A DNA stretch of 64,000 nt, from NCBI RefSeq assembly GCF_012163145.1, contig NZ_JAAVTX010000007.1, forward strand, positions 372,001-436,000, given 5' to 3'. The first letter of the stretch is position 1. Each line of letters starts with the position of its first letter. The translations under genes and the position numbers were made by a program. Under the pieces are notes generated by a model. That model was not told where the DNA came from. It made no database searches and saw nothing but the letters and a program-made list of their open reading frames with translations. This DNA comes from Falsiroseomonas frigidaquae (GTDB lineage Bacteria; Pseudomonadota; Alphaproteobacteria; Acetobacterales; Acetobacteraceae). Positions 28,950 through 37,035 of this stretch are shown here, one piece after another.

Positions 28950-30790
28950 TCCTCGTAGTCATTGGCGTTCTCGGAGGGTGGCGCGGCCGCGACCAGCTTC
29001 CGGACGACCTCGTCCTTGTGCAGGGTCATAACGTCGGACTGGCCGACGACCTTGGCGGAGATGGTGTCGGCGCGCTGGATGGACAGGCTGCGGCAATAAT
29101 AAAGCGACTTCAGACCCTTCTTCCACGCGGTCATGTGGATCTGGTGAAGGTCACGCTTGTGGACGTCCGCCGGCAGGAAGACGTTCACCGACTGCGACTG
29201 GCAGATGAAGGGCGTGCGGTCCGCCGCATGTTCGATCACCCAGCGCTGATCCAGCTCGAACGCCGTCTTGAAGGTGGCGCGTTCCTGGTCCGTCAGGAAA
29301 TCGAGGTGCTGCACGCTGCCCTTGGTGACGGTGATGCTGGTCCAGGTGTCGTCATCGTCCCGGCCATGCTTCGCCAGCACCTTCTTCAGGTGGATGTTGC
29401 GGACGATGTAGGACCCGGACAGGGTCTTGTGGTTGTAGACATTCGCCGCGATCGGCTCGATGCCCGGCGAGGCGCCGCCGCAGATGATGGAGATGGAGGC
29501 GGTCGGCGCGATCGCCATCTTGTTGGAAAACCGCTCCATGAAGCCGTATTCCGCGGCATCCGGGCAGGGCCCGCGCTCCTCCGCCAGCATCCGGCTGGCG
29601 AGGTCCGCCTGTCCGCGGATGTGCTTGAACATCCGCTTGTTCCAGACCTTCGCGATGGCGCTCTCGAAGGGCACGTTCAGGGCCTGCAGGAAGGAGTGGA
29701 AGCCCATCACGCCCAGGCCGACCGACCGCTCCCGCATCGCGGAATAGCGCGCGCGGGCCATCGAATCGGGCGCGGTGTCGATGAAGGACTGCAGCACGTT
29801 GTCCAGGAAGCGCATGACATCCGGGATGAACCGCGGATGATCCTTCCACTCGAACCAGGTCTCGCAGTTCAGCGAGGACAGGCAGCACACCGCCGTCCGC
29901 TCCATGCCGTGCTGGTCGATGCCGGTGGGCAGGGTGATCTCGCTGCACAGGTTGGAGGTCTTCACCTCCAGGCCGGACAGCTTGTGGTGCTCCGGCCGGG
30001 CGCGGTTCACGTGGTCGGAGTAGATGATGTACGGCTCGCCGGTCTCGATCCGCGCCGTCAGGATGCGGATCCAGATGGAGCGCGCGGAGACCTTCCGCAT
30101 CAGCGCGCCGTCCTTGGGCGAGACCAGCGCCCATTCCTCATCCGCCTCGACCGCGCGCATGAAGGCATCCGACAGCAGCACGCCGTGGTGCAGGTTCAGC
30201 GCCTTGCGGTTCGGGTCACCACCCGTCGGCCGGCGCATCTCCAGAAATTCCTCGATCTCCGGATGGTTCACCGGCAGGTAGCAGGCGGCCGAGCCGCGCC
30301 GCAGGCTGCCCTGGCTGATCGCCAGCGTCAGGCTGTCCATCACCCGGATGAAGGGGATGACGCCGGAGGTCTTGCCGTTGCGGCCGACCTTTTCGCCGAT
30401 CCCGCGCAGATTGCCCCAGTAGGACCCGATTCCCCCGCCTTTCGCCGCCAACCAGACATTCTCGTTCCACAGCCCGACGATGCCATCGAGGCTGTCGGAG
30501 GCCTCGTTCAGGAAGCAGGAGATCGGCAGCCCGCGAGTCGTACCCCCGTTCGACAGCACAGGCGTGGCCGGCATGAACCAGAGCCGGGAAATGTAGTCAT
30601 AGATCCGCTGCGCATGGGCCGCGTCGTCGCCATAGGCCGAGGCAACGCGGGCAAACAGGTCCTGGTAGGATTCGCCGGGCAGCAGGTAGCGATCGTCCAG
30701 CGTCGCCTTGCCGAAATCGGTCAGCAGCGCGTCGCGGGACCGATCGATCTGAACCTGGCCGTGGCCTTCAAGCTGAACTGCATCAAACAC
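28931..30790 (-). CDS. nrdA: Ribonucleotide reductase class Ia alpha subunit
   Basis: A 619-residue catalytic subunit. Active-site cysteines are in LPISCFLN (first redox Cys) and SNLCSEITLP (N-x-C-x-E radical site), with the second redox cysteine in AVCCLSSLNCE and the thioredoxin-accepting pair at the C-terminus (YEECLACQ). The N-terminus lacks the about 100-residue ATP-cone that gives dATP inhibition in E. coli NrdA. The start GTG 30790 is set by the absence of alternative starts and a GAGGGGG about 12 bases upstream. An NrdR-box candidate lies 82-97 bases upstream. Confidence 0.92.
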   Translation of the reverse strand: MFDAVQLEGHGQVQIDRSRDALLTDFGKATLDDRYLLPGESYQDLFARVASAYGDDAAHAQRIYDYISRLWFMPATPVLSNGGTTRGLPISCFLNEASDSLDGIVGLWNENVWLAAKGGGIGSYWGNLRGIGEKVGRNGKTSGVIPFIRVMDSLTLAISQGSLRRGSAACYLPVNHPEIEEFLEMRRPTGGDPNRKALNLHHGVLLSDAFMRAVEADEEWALVSPKDGALMRKVSARSIWIRILTARIETGEPYIIYSDHVNRARPEHHKLSGLEVKTSNLCSEITLPTGIDQHGMERTAVCCLSSLNCETWFEWKDHPRFIPDVMRFLDNVLQSFIDTAPDSMARARYSAMRERSVGLGVMGFHSFLQALNVPFESAIAKVWNKRMFKHIRGQADLASRMLAEERGPCPDAAEYGFMERFSNKMAIAPTASISIICGGASPGIEPIAANVYNHKTLSGSYIVRNIHLKKVLAKHGRDDDDTWTSITVTKGSVQHLDFLTDQERATFKTAFELDQRWVIEHAADRTPFICQSQSVNVFLPADVHKRDLHQIHMTAWKKGLKSLYYCRSLSIQRADTISAKVVGQSDVMTLHKDEVVRKLVAAAPPSENANDYEECLACQ

Positions 30791-30871
30791 CGACCAAACC
30801 CCCTCAACTGGCGCCCATAGCGTGGAGCGACTCCCCCAACGCCGCGCAGGATGCCCCCGCTCCCCCTACAC

Positions 30872-30887
30872 CAACAAGATGTAGTGT
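30872..30887 (-). promoter_or_regulatory. Candidate NrdR box upstream of nrdA
   Basis: On the minus strand this reads ACACTACATCTTGTTG, close to alphaproteobacterial NrdR boxes (ACACTACATCTTGTGN-like, from memory). A weaker CACTAC-N4-GGTG-like site at 30902-30915, centred about 29 bases away, could be the paired box (usual spacing about 31). NrdR represses nrd genes when (d)ATP is plentiful. Confidence 0.55.
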
Positions 30888-31209
30888 TGCCACACCCCGG
30901 TCACTACCACGGGTGCGCGACACATCGAAGGTTGCATTTTTGCGGCCGCTCCGGTCGACAACCGGCGTTTCCGTTTCGTTCATACCTTAGCGCGGAAAAG
31001 CGGTACGCGTCCCGCCTGCTCGCGCCGCTCGCCCCTGCGGAGAGCCACGAAATCCCCGTCTTCCCCGATATCCTCATGATCCACAGGGACCACCACGCCT
31101 CCCACCCCGCCAGGGCGACCAGCAACCGGCGAAACGCGCGAAACAGGGCGCGACACTTCGGCGCAACATCCGCCGCCCAGACTTGCACTTAACGCAGGAG
31201 GACCGGCTC
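30888..31209. other. Intergenic region between nrdA promoter and the gene at 31210
   Basis: Within the roughly 420-base gap between nrdA and the plus-strand gene at 31210, I see the NrdR-box candidate and its weaker partner, then no convincing gene. Short frames here lack ribosome sites and family-like sequence. It must hold both divergent promoters; an AGGAGGA at 31197-31203 belongs to the gene at 31210. Confidence 0.6.
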
Positions 31210-31596
31210 ATGTTTCCCACGCAGCGCGTCACCGCCGGCCTGTTCCAGCGCATGCGGTTCGGCCCTTCCCCGCTCATCGCCGCCCAGCCTGCCCCCGCCA
31301 CAGCCCCGGCCAATATGCGGCTGTTCCGCGTGGTGACGATCCGGGGCGACCTGGTGCTGGGGCTGAGCCCGGCCGAACTGGCCACCCTCGGCCCGGGCCC
31401 GGACCTCGACCGGCTGGCACGGCGAATCGCCACCGACGGCCAGATCAGCGGCTGGCTGTACCGCGAGGCCCGCGGGCCGGATGGCGGCGGTCGCCTGCAG
31501 ACGGAGCGCCGCGTCGCCGTGCAGGGGCAGGATGCGCTGACCCTGCAACCGCATTCCGCCGCCATGCCGGTGCAGCCGCCGCCGACGGCTGGCTGA
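31210..31596 (+). CDS. Hypothetical protein (Acetobacteraceae-type)
   Basis: A 128-residue protein with an excellent ribosome site (AGGAGGA 7 bases before ATG 31210). The middle reads NMRLFRVVTIRGDLVLGLSPAEL and then ATDGQISGWLYREARGPDGG, a pattern I associate with an uncharacterised family in acetic-acid-type bacteria. No signal peptide or membrane helix; the N-terminal 35 residues and C-terminal 20 are low-complexity Ala/Pro. Function unknown. Confidence 0.65.
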   Translation: MFPTQRVTAGLFQRMRFGPSPLIAAQPAPATAPANMRLFRVVTIRGDLVLGLSPAELATLGPGPDLDRLARRIATDGQISGWLYREARGPDGGGRLQTERRVAVQGQDALTLQPHSAAMPVQPPPTAG

Positions 31597-31689
31597 GGCG
31601 GATCGGCGGCGGTCGGCGCCGCGAGGGGGGGGGGTGCAAGCGGCAGCCGGGCGCGCTTTGATTGGCGGGACAAGCCAGGAGTCTGCCCC

Positions 31690-32682
31690 ATGCCGCCCCT
31701 CACCCGCCGCAGCGCGCTCGCTCTGCCAATCGCCGCCGCAGGCCTGCCCGGTCTCGCGCAAGCCCAGGCGAGCAGCCAGGCCTGGCCGACCCGGCCGATT
31801 CGCATCGTCGTGCCCTTCGGCACAGGCGGCGGCACGGATATCACCACGCGGGTGCTGACGCCGAAGCTGAGCGAGATCCTCGGCCAGACGGTGGTGATCG
31901 AGAACCGGCCCGGCGCCGGCGGCACGCTGGGCGCCGATGTGGTGGCCAAGGCACAGCCGAATGGCGAGACCTTCCTGCTCGCCACCGTGTCCAACATGGC
32001 GCTCGCCATCGGGCTGTACAGCCGGCTGCCCTATGACCCGCTGAAGGATTTCGTCTCCATCGCGCCGACGGTCTTCATCCCGATCGGCATGGCGATCTCG
32101 TCCAAGCTCGGGGTACGCACGGCGCAGGAATTCATCGCGCTGCTGAAGGCCAATCCGGGCAAGTATTCGTATGGCAGCGCCGGGGCGGGCACCTCCGGCC
32201 ACATCGCCTCCTCCGCCTTCCTGTCGCGCATCGGCGCGACGGCGGAACACATTCCCTACCGCAACCCCGGGCAGACCTACCTGGCGCTGCAGCAGGGCGA
32301 GATCGCCTTCACCAGCGACATCCCCTCGATCCTCGCCCCCTTCCACCAGGCCGACACGGCGCGGCTGATCTTCGTCGCGACGGATGAGCGCAGCCCGCAG
32401 GTGCCGGATGTGCCGACGGCGCGGGAGGTGGGGCTGGGCGACTACAAGGCCTATTCCTGGTATGGCATCTACGCTCCCGCCGGCACCCCGCGCCCGATCG
32501 TGGAGCGGATGGCGGCGGCGATCGAGCAGGCGCTGTCCGAACCGGCCATCGGCCAGCGCTTCGACCAGATGGGCACGCCGGCCATGCGCGGCTGGACGCC
32601 GCAGCGCTTCGAGGATTTCCTGAAATCCGAGATCGAGCTGTGGCTGCCGCTGGTGCGGGCTTCGGGCGCCCGGGCTGACTGA
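31690..32682 (+). CDS. Bug/TctC-family periplasmic solute receptor
   Basis: A 330-residue receptor with a Tat-like or Sec signal (TRRSALALPIAAAGLPGLAQA). Bug hallmarks are IRIVVPFGTGGGTDITTRVL, NRPGAGGTLGADVVAKAQP, HIPYRNPGQTYLALQQGEI and VPDVPTAREVG. It is followed by a cupin gene 11 bases downstream, so the pair is probably an uptake-plus-enzyme unit. No TctAB genes are near; ligand unknown. Confidence 0.88.
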   Translation: MPPLTRRSALALPIAAAGLPGLAQAQASSQAWPTRPIRIVVPFGTGGGTDITTRVLTPKLSEILGQTVVIENRPGAGGTLGADVVAKAQPNGETFLLATVSNMALAIGLYSRLPYDPLKDFVSIAPTVFIPIGMAISSKLGVRTAQEFIALLKANPGKYSYGSAGAGTSGHIASSAFLSRIGATAEHIPYRNPGQTYLALQQGEIAFTSDIPSILAPFHQADTARLIFVATDERSPQVPDVPTAREVGLGDYKAYSWYGIYAPAGTPRPIVERMAAAIEQALSEPAIGQRFDQMGTPAMRGWTPQRFEDFLKSEIELWLPLVRASGARAD

Positions 32683-32693
32683 GGAGAACGCAG

Positions 32694-33191
32694 ATGCCGC
32701 ATGACGGACACGACCACAGCCATGAGACGCCGCCGGATGACGGCTGGAAGCACACCGGCGTGCGCGTCATCCCGGCCGACAGCCTGGATGTGAACACGGC
32801 GCAGACGCCGGGCATGAACCGCGCCGCCGCGATCAACTTCGCCCGTGTCGGCGCGCAGAAGATCTGGGCCGGCACGGTGCATATCCACGCCAATGCCAAG
32901 ACCGGCGCGCATCACCACGGCGCGCTGGAATCCGTGATCTACATCATCAAGGGCCGCGCCCGGATGCGCTGGGGGGAGAAGCTGGAATTCGTGGCCGAGG
33001 CCGGCCCCGGCGATTTCATCTTCGTGCCGCCCTACGTGCCCCACCAGGAGATCAACGCCAGCACGGACGAGACGCTGGAATGCGTTCTCGTCCGTTCCGA
33101 CAATGAGGCGGTGGTGGTGAACCTCGACATCGAGCCGGTCGAGAAGCCCGAATCGGTGGCCTGGGTGGACCCGATCCACAAGGCGCCCTGA
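32694..33191 (+). CDS. Cupin-domain protein
   Basis: A 165-residue single-cupin protein. The metal-binding motif 1 GAHHHGALESVIYIIKGRARM has two to three histidines plus Glu; motif 2 is PGDFIFVPPYVPHQEIN. The His-rich N-terminus (MPHDGHDHSHE) may bind additional metal. Ribosome site GAGGAG lies 6 bases before ATG 32694. Its position next to a Bug receptor suggests an enzyme or sensor for the imported carboxylate. Two tandem hairpins follow the stop. Confidence 0.85.
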   Translation: MPHDGHDHSHETPPDDGWKHTGVRVIPADSLDVNTAQTPGMNRAAAINFARVGAQKIWAGTVHIHANAKTGAHHHGALESVIYIIKGRARMRWGEKLEFVAEAGPGDFIFVPPYVPHQEINASTDETLECVLVRSDNEAVVVNLDIEPVEKPESVAWVDPIHKAP

Positions 33192-33202
33192 GGGCGGCGC
33201 CC

Positions 33203-33239
33203 CCCGCCGGAAGGCGGGCGCCCTCCGCCGGAAGGCGGA
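33203..33239. repeat. Two tandem GGAA-loop hairpins
   Basis: CCCGCC-GGAA-GGCGGG (33203-33218) and TCCGCC-GGAA-GGCGGA (33224-33239) are 6-bp stems with identical tetraloops, 21 bases apart. They lie between the convergent cupin (stop 33191) and flavoprotein (stop at 33262) genes and could mark 3' ends on both strands. There is no T-run. Confidence 0.55.
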
Positions 33240-33261
33240 TGAAATGGGCCGGAGGGCGGAT

Positions 33262-34437
33262 CTAGAAGATCCGCTCGACCGGCAGGCCCAGCGCCATGGC
33301 CCCGGCGTAGCGCGCCTGCGGGCCGGCCTGGAGCGGGTGGAAGCGGGCGCCCTGGATGTCGCGGAACAGCCGTTCCAGCCCGCTGCTGCGCTGGAAGCCA
33401 GCGCCACCGGCCAGTTCCAGCGCCAGTTCCACCGTGCGGATCGCATGCTGCGCCACCAGGGTCCGGCCGATCATCACGTCATTGACCGCCTGGGCGGAGG
33501 GCACCGCGCCCTCCGCCGGCGCCTCGCGCTCCACAGTCTCCAGCATCCAGCCATGCGCCAGTCGCGCCGCGCGCAGTTCCGTGTCCATGCGGCCGGCCAT
33601 GCTCAGCATGTCCTCCGTCGCCGGCTTCCGGCGGGCGATGTCCAGCGCCAGGTCGCGGGCGTGCTCGGCGACACCGAGATACACCGCATAGACCAGCGTG
33701 AAGGCGATGGTGCTGATGATCTGGAACAACGGGTGCCATTCCCCGGCGCGGCGCTTCAGCGCCACCGCGGCGTCCGGGACGAACAGCCCGTCCAGGATCA
33801 CGTCGTGGCTGCCGGTGCCGCGCATGCCGAGCGCCCGCCAATTCTCCAGCACGCGGATCTCCGGCACATGCATGGGGGCGGCGAAATGCAGAACGAAGGA
33901 TTCGCCCGCCTCCTCGAGCACGGCACCGGTCATCATGAGGTCGCCCGCCGGCGCGCCGGAGGAGAAGACCTTGCGGGCATGGATGCGATAGCCGCCCTCC
34001 ACCCGCTCCGCCCGGCCGGAGCCGCCGATCCAGTCGGAGCCGCCGCTCGACAGCAGGATGATGCGTTCCGCCGCGATCCGCTTGAGCAGTGGTTCCGCAG
34101 CGGCGAGCTTCTGGTGCCGCCAGCGCCAGGCCGGGACCGCCACCTGATGCGTATGCATGGAGAAGGCGAGCGCGGTTGCGCTGCAGCCATGCGCCAGCAG
34201 GCGCAGCATCTCCGACAGCGCGCGCGGATCGGCACCGCCGCCGCCCAGTTCGGCCGGCACGCCGGCCTCGACCAGCCCAGCCTGCTTCAGCAGGACGTAG
34301 TTCTCGGCGACGAAGCGGTCGGTTTCATCCGCGGCGGCGGCGCCCTCCGCCAGCAGCGGCACCAGCCGCCTGGCCTTATCGGCCGGGCTGCCGGAATCGG
34401 GTGCCTGCGTCACGGGATCGAGTGTGGCGATGCTCAT
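33262..34437 (-). CDS. Acyl-CoA dehydrogenase-family flavoprotein
   Basis: A 391-residue protein with the ACAD fold: N-terminal helical domain (LLKQAGLVEAGVPAELGGGGA), central beta domain (GGYRIHARKVFSSGAP) and C-terminal helices ending ERLFRDIQGARFHPLQ. The R-D-x-x-G-A motif near the C-terminus is typical of the DszC/HpaH-like flavin monooxygenase branch as well as of dehydrogenases. No clear catalytic-base glutamate is evident, so either dehydrogenase or monooxygenase is possible. Two ATGs, 34437 and 34443, are close; GGAGGG spacing favours 34437. It is divergent from an HxlR regulator that probably controls it. Confidence 0.8.
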   Translation of the reverse strand: MSIATLDPVTQAPDSGSPADKARRLVPLLAEGAAAADETDRFVAENYVLLKQAGLVEAGVPAELGGGGADPRALSEMLRLLAHGCSATALAFSMHTHQVAVPAWRWRHQKLAAAEPLLKRIAAERIILLSSGGSDWIGGSGRAERVEGGYRIHARKVFSSGAPAGDLMMTGAVLEEAGESFVLHFAAPMHVPEIRVLENWRALGMRGTGSHDVILDGLFVPDAAVALKRRAGEWHPLFQIISTIAFTLVYAVYLGVAEHARDLALDIARRKPATEDMLSMAGRMDTELRAARLAHGWMLETVEREAPAEGAVPSAQAVNDVMIGRTLVAQHAIRTVELALELAGGAGFQRSSGLERLFRDIQGARFHPLQAGPQARYAGAMALGLPVERIF

Positions 34438-34561
34438 GGTCATGTCCCTCCTTGGCGTGTGCCCGCATGGGGCACCGCCAGGCGGCCCGGCCGCTAGTTC
34501 AACAACTGTACTTGGGTGGGGTGGCGAAGCGGCTATGATGGGCCTGCCGCTGGAGGACACG

Positions 34562-35257
34562 ATGATGGTCGATCCGGGAAGCTACGGGCAGTTCTGCCCG
34601 GTTGCGATGGCCTCCGAGATCCTGTGTTCCCGCTGGACCATCTTGATTCTACGCGAATTCCTCTGCGGCACGACGCGCTTCAACGACCTGCGCCGGGGCG
34701 TGCCGCGGATGTCCCCCGCGCTGCTCTCCAAGCGGCTGAAGGAGCTGGAGCGGGCCGGCGTGCTGGCGACGGAACGAAATCACAAAGGCGTGCTGGAGTA
34801 CCGGCTTTCCGAGGCTGGCGAGGATCTGCGGCCGATCATCATGGGCATGGGCTTCTGGGGCCAGCGCTGGGTGGAGTCACAGCTTTCGCTGAAGAATCTC
34901 GATCCATCGTTGCTGATGTGGGACATGCGCCGCCACCTCGACCCGAAGCCGCTGCCGCCGCGTCGCTGCACGGTTCAGTTTCAGTACCCCGAATTGCCGG
35001 AGCCTCGGCGCAGTTGGTGGCTGGTGATCGACGGCGGCGCGGTGGACCTCTGCAATTTCGATCCGGGCTTCGAGGTGGATCTGCTGGTGACGGGATCGCT
35101 GCGAAGCCTGACCGCGGCCTGGATGGGCCTGACGACGATCGGGCGGGAGGTGGAGGCCGGCCGGCTGGAACTGCTGGGCGACCTCGGCCTGGCGCGCAGC
35201 ATGCAGCAGTGGCTGGGCCTTAGCCCCTTCGCGGGCGAGCCCCGGCGCGTCGCGTGA
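34562..35257 (+). CDS. HxlR-family transcriptional regulator
   Basis: A 231-residue regulator. The winged helix starts FCPVAMASEILCSRWTILIL and continues RGVPRMSPALLSKRLKELERAGVL, a strong HxlR match; the cysteine in the first motif is the usual redox- or ligand-sensing residue. The C-terminal 100 residues form an extra domain beyond the usual 110-residue HxlR length, seen in longer members. ATG 34562 has GGAGG 5 bases upstream, favouring it over 34535. It is divergent from the flavoprotein gene. Confidence 0.85.
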   Translation: MMVDPGSYGQFCPVAMASEILCSRWTILILREFLCGTTRFNDLRRGVPRMSPALLSKRLKELERAGVLATERNHKGVLEYRLSEAGEDLRPIIMGMGFWGQRWVESQLSLKNLDPSLLMWDMRRHLDPKPLPPRRCTVQFQYPELPEPRRSWWLVIDGGAVDLCNFDPGFEVDLLVTGSLRSLTAAWMGLTTIGREVEAGRLELLGDLGLARSMQQWLGLSPFAGEPRRVA

Positions 35258-35300
35258 GCCACGCGCCGAGGCGACGCCATCTGGTGGCGCCGCCCGCCGC

Positions 35301-36581
35301 TCAGCCGCGCGGCCGCACGCCGCACCAATCGGCGATGAAGGCGGCGATGGTCAGCGTGCAGGTCTTCAGGTCCGCCAGCGAGGTGCGCTCGTCGAAGCCG
35401 TGCGCCATCTCTCCCTTCGGGCCGTAGCACAGGCCGGGAATGGCGAAGTACAGGCCGTAATACCGCGTGTCATTGACCGCGGTGGACAGCCGCGCCGGCA
35501 TCTCTCCGCCATGCACGGCGGCATGCGCGGCGGCGAGGACCGCTTCCGCCTCGGACCCTGGCTCCAGCACATAGGGGTCGGTCTGGAAGCCGTGAAAAGT
35601 GATCTCGGGCGGATTGTTGGCGAGGAAGGCGTCGCCCTTCGCGGCTTCCCGCACCGCGCGCTCCACGCCGGCCATCGCTTCCTCCGGCGTGGTGCCGGGC
35701 AGCAGGCCGATGCGGCAATCCACCTCGCACCAGGCGGGGGTCGAGGAAGCCCAGTCGCCGCCACGGATGATGCCCGGGTTGAACTTGATCGGGTCCGGCG
35801 TGGTGCCGTACCAGGCATTGTCGCGGCCGGCCTGGTTCAGCGCCTTGGTATGGGCGTACAGCGCGTTGATCAGCGCATAGGCGGACATGATGGCGTTGCT
35901 GCCATCCTGCGCCACCATCACATGCACCGGCACACCACGCACCTTCAGCCGGAACCAGATGGTGCCGGTCTGCGCGCGGGTGATGGAATGGGCGGTGGGT
36001 TCCGGGATCAGCGCGGCATCGGCGCGGTAGCCGCGCAGCAGCGTGGCAAGCGCGCCATTACCGGTGCTTTCCTCCTCCGTCACCGTCTGCAGGTAGACAT
36101 CGGCGGCCGGCTCCAGCCCGGCCTCTCGGATCGCGTCCATGGCGAAGACCATGGCGGCGACGCCGGCCTTCATGTCATGCGCGCCGCGGCCATACATCCA
36201 GCCGTCGCGGATCACCGCGGCATAGGGCGGGTGGGTCCACATCTCATGCGGGCCTTCCGGCACCACGTCGATATGGCCCTGCAGGATCAGGCTGCGGCCG
36301 CTGGGATTGGCCGGCCGGTGCGTGGCGACCACCTGGATGCTGGCGGCGGGGTCGGCATCGACCATCGGCGCGGTCTTCGGATGCGCCGGCACATCGGCCA
36401 GGCTGAATCGGTCCACGCCATAGCCACGCGTCGCCATCTGCCGGGCGAACCAGTCCTGCAGCGGCGCCTCCCGCCCACGCAGGCTGGGGAAGCGCACCAG
36501 TTCCTGCAGGAACTCGGTCTCGCGCGCGAAGCCCGCTTCCACGGCGTTGCGCAGGCGGTCCAGCAGGGCGGCGTCGGGCAT
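35301..36581 (-). CDS. M20-family (ArgE/DapE/ACY1) metallo-deacylase
   Basis: A 426-residue amidohydrolase. Metal ligands and the catalytic glutamate lie in LILQGHIDVVPEG (first His), YGRGAHDMKAGVAA (bridging Asp) and TEEESTGNGAL (base and ligand). A lid domain follows, and the last ligand His is in GEMAHGFDERTS. The family removes acyl groups from amino acids or N-succinyl-diaminopimelate; substrate not readable. Two genes on the minus strand (this one and the ArsC-like gene at 36638) may form an operon. Confidence 0.88.
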   Translation of the reverse strand: MPDAALLDRLRNAVEAGFARETEFLQELVRFPSLRGREAPLQDWFARQMATRGYGVDRFSLADVPAHPKTAPMVDADPAASIQVVATHRPANPSGRSLILQGHIDVVPEGPHEMWTHPPYAAVIRDGWMYGRGAHDMKAGVAAMVFAMDAIREAGLEPAADVYLQTVTEEESTGNGALATLLRGYRADAALIPEPTAHSITRAQTGTIWFRLKVRGVPVHVMVAQDGSNAIMSAYALINALYAHTKALNQAGRDNAWYGTTPDPIKFNPGIIRGGDWASSTPAWCEVDCRIGLLPGTTPEEAMAGVERAVREAAKGDAFLANNPPEITFHGFQTDPYVLEPGSEAEAVLAAAHAAVHGGEMPARLSTAVNDTRYYGLYFAIPGLCYGPKGEMAHGFDERTSLADLKTCTLTIAAFIADWCGVRPRG

Positions 36582-36637
36582 GGGGCAATCCTGTGAGGTC
36601 AGCCCGAACGGTCCGCGCCATGCTGCGTCGCGTCAAG

Positions 36638-37021
36638 TCATGCAGCGCCGCTGGTGTCGCCGGATATGCCGCCGAAGGCCGCCGCATAGGTTTCCGGCTT
36701 GAAGCCGATCAGCAGGCCGCCGGCGCGGGGCACCACGGGGCGCTTGATCAATGCGGGGTGGGCACGCATCAGCGCGATGGCGCGCGCCTCGTCCAGCCCC
36801 TCCCGCTCCGGCTCCGGCAGCTTGCGGAAGGTGGTGCCGGCGCGGTTCAGCAGGGCGGTCCAGCCGGCCATCGCCGCCCATGCCTCCAGCAGCCCGGCCG
36901 GGACGCCGATTTTACGGTAGTCATGGAAGGCGTGGGGCACCCCCTGCCCCTCCAGCCAGCGGCGCGCCTTCTTCACGGTGTCGCAGTTGCTGATACCGTA
37001 TAGGATCACATCTTCGACCAT
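36638..37021 (-). CDS. ArsC/Spx-like (YffB) protein
   Basis: A 127-residue thioredoxin-fold protein. The single N-terminal cysteine is C13 in YGISNCDTVKKARRWL, and RPVVPRAGGLLIGF is the family's C-terminal cis-proline region. It lacks the extra cysteines of catalytic arsenate reductases, so it fits the YffB/ArsC-related group, whose role is unclear. ATG 37021 is divergent from the sensor kinase that starts at about 37036. Confidence 0.83.
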   Translation of the reverse strand: MVEDVILYGISNCDTVKKARRWLEGQGVPHAFHDYRKIGVPAGLLEAWAAMAGWTALLNRAGTTFRKLPEPEREGLDEARAIALMRAHPALIKRPVVPRAGGLLIGFKPETYAAAFGGISGDTSGAA

Positions 37022-37035
37022 ATGCGTCTTCCTAG

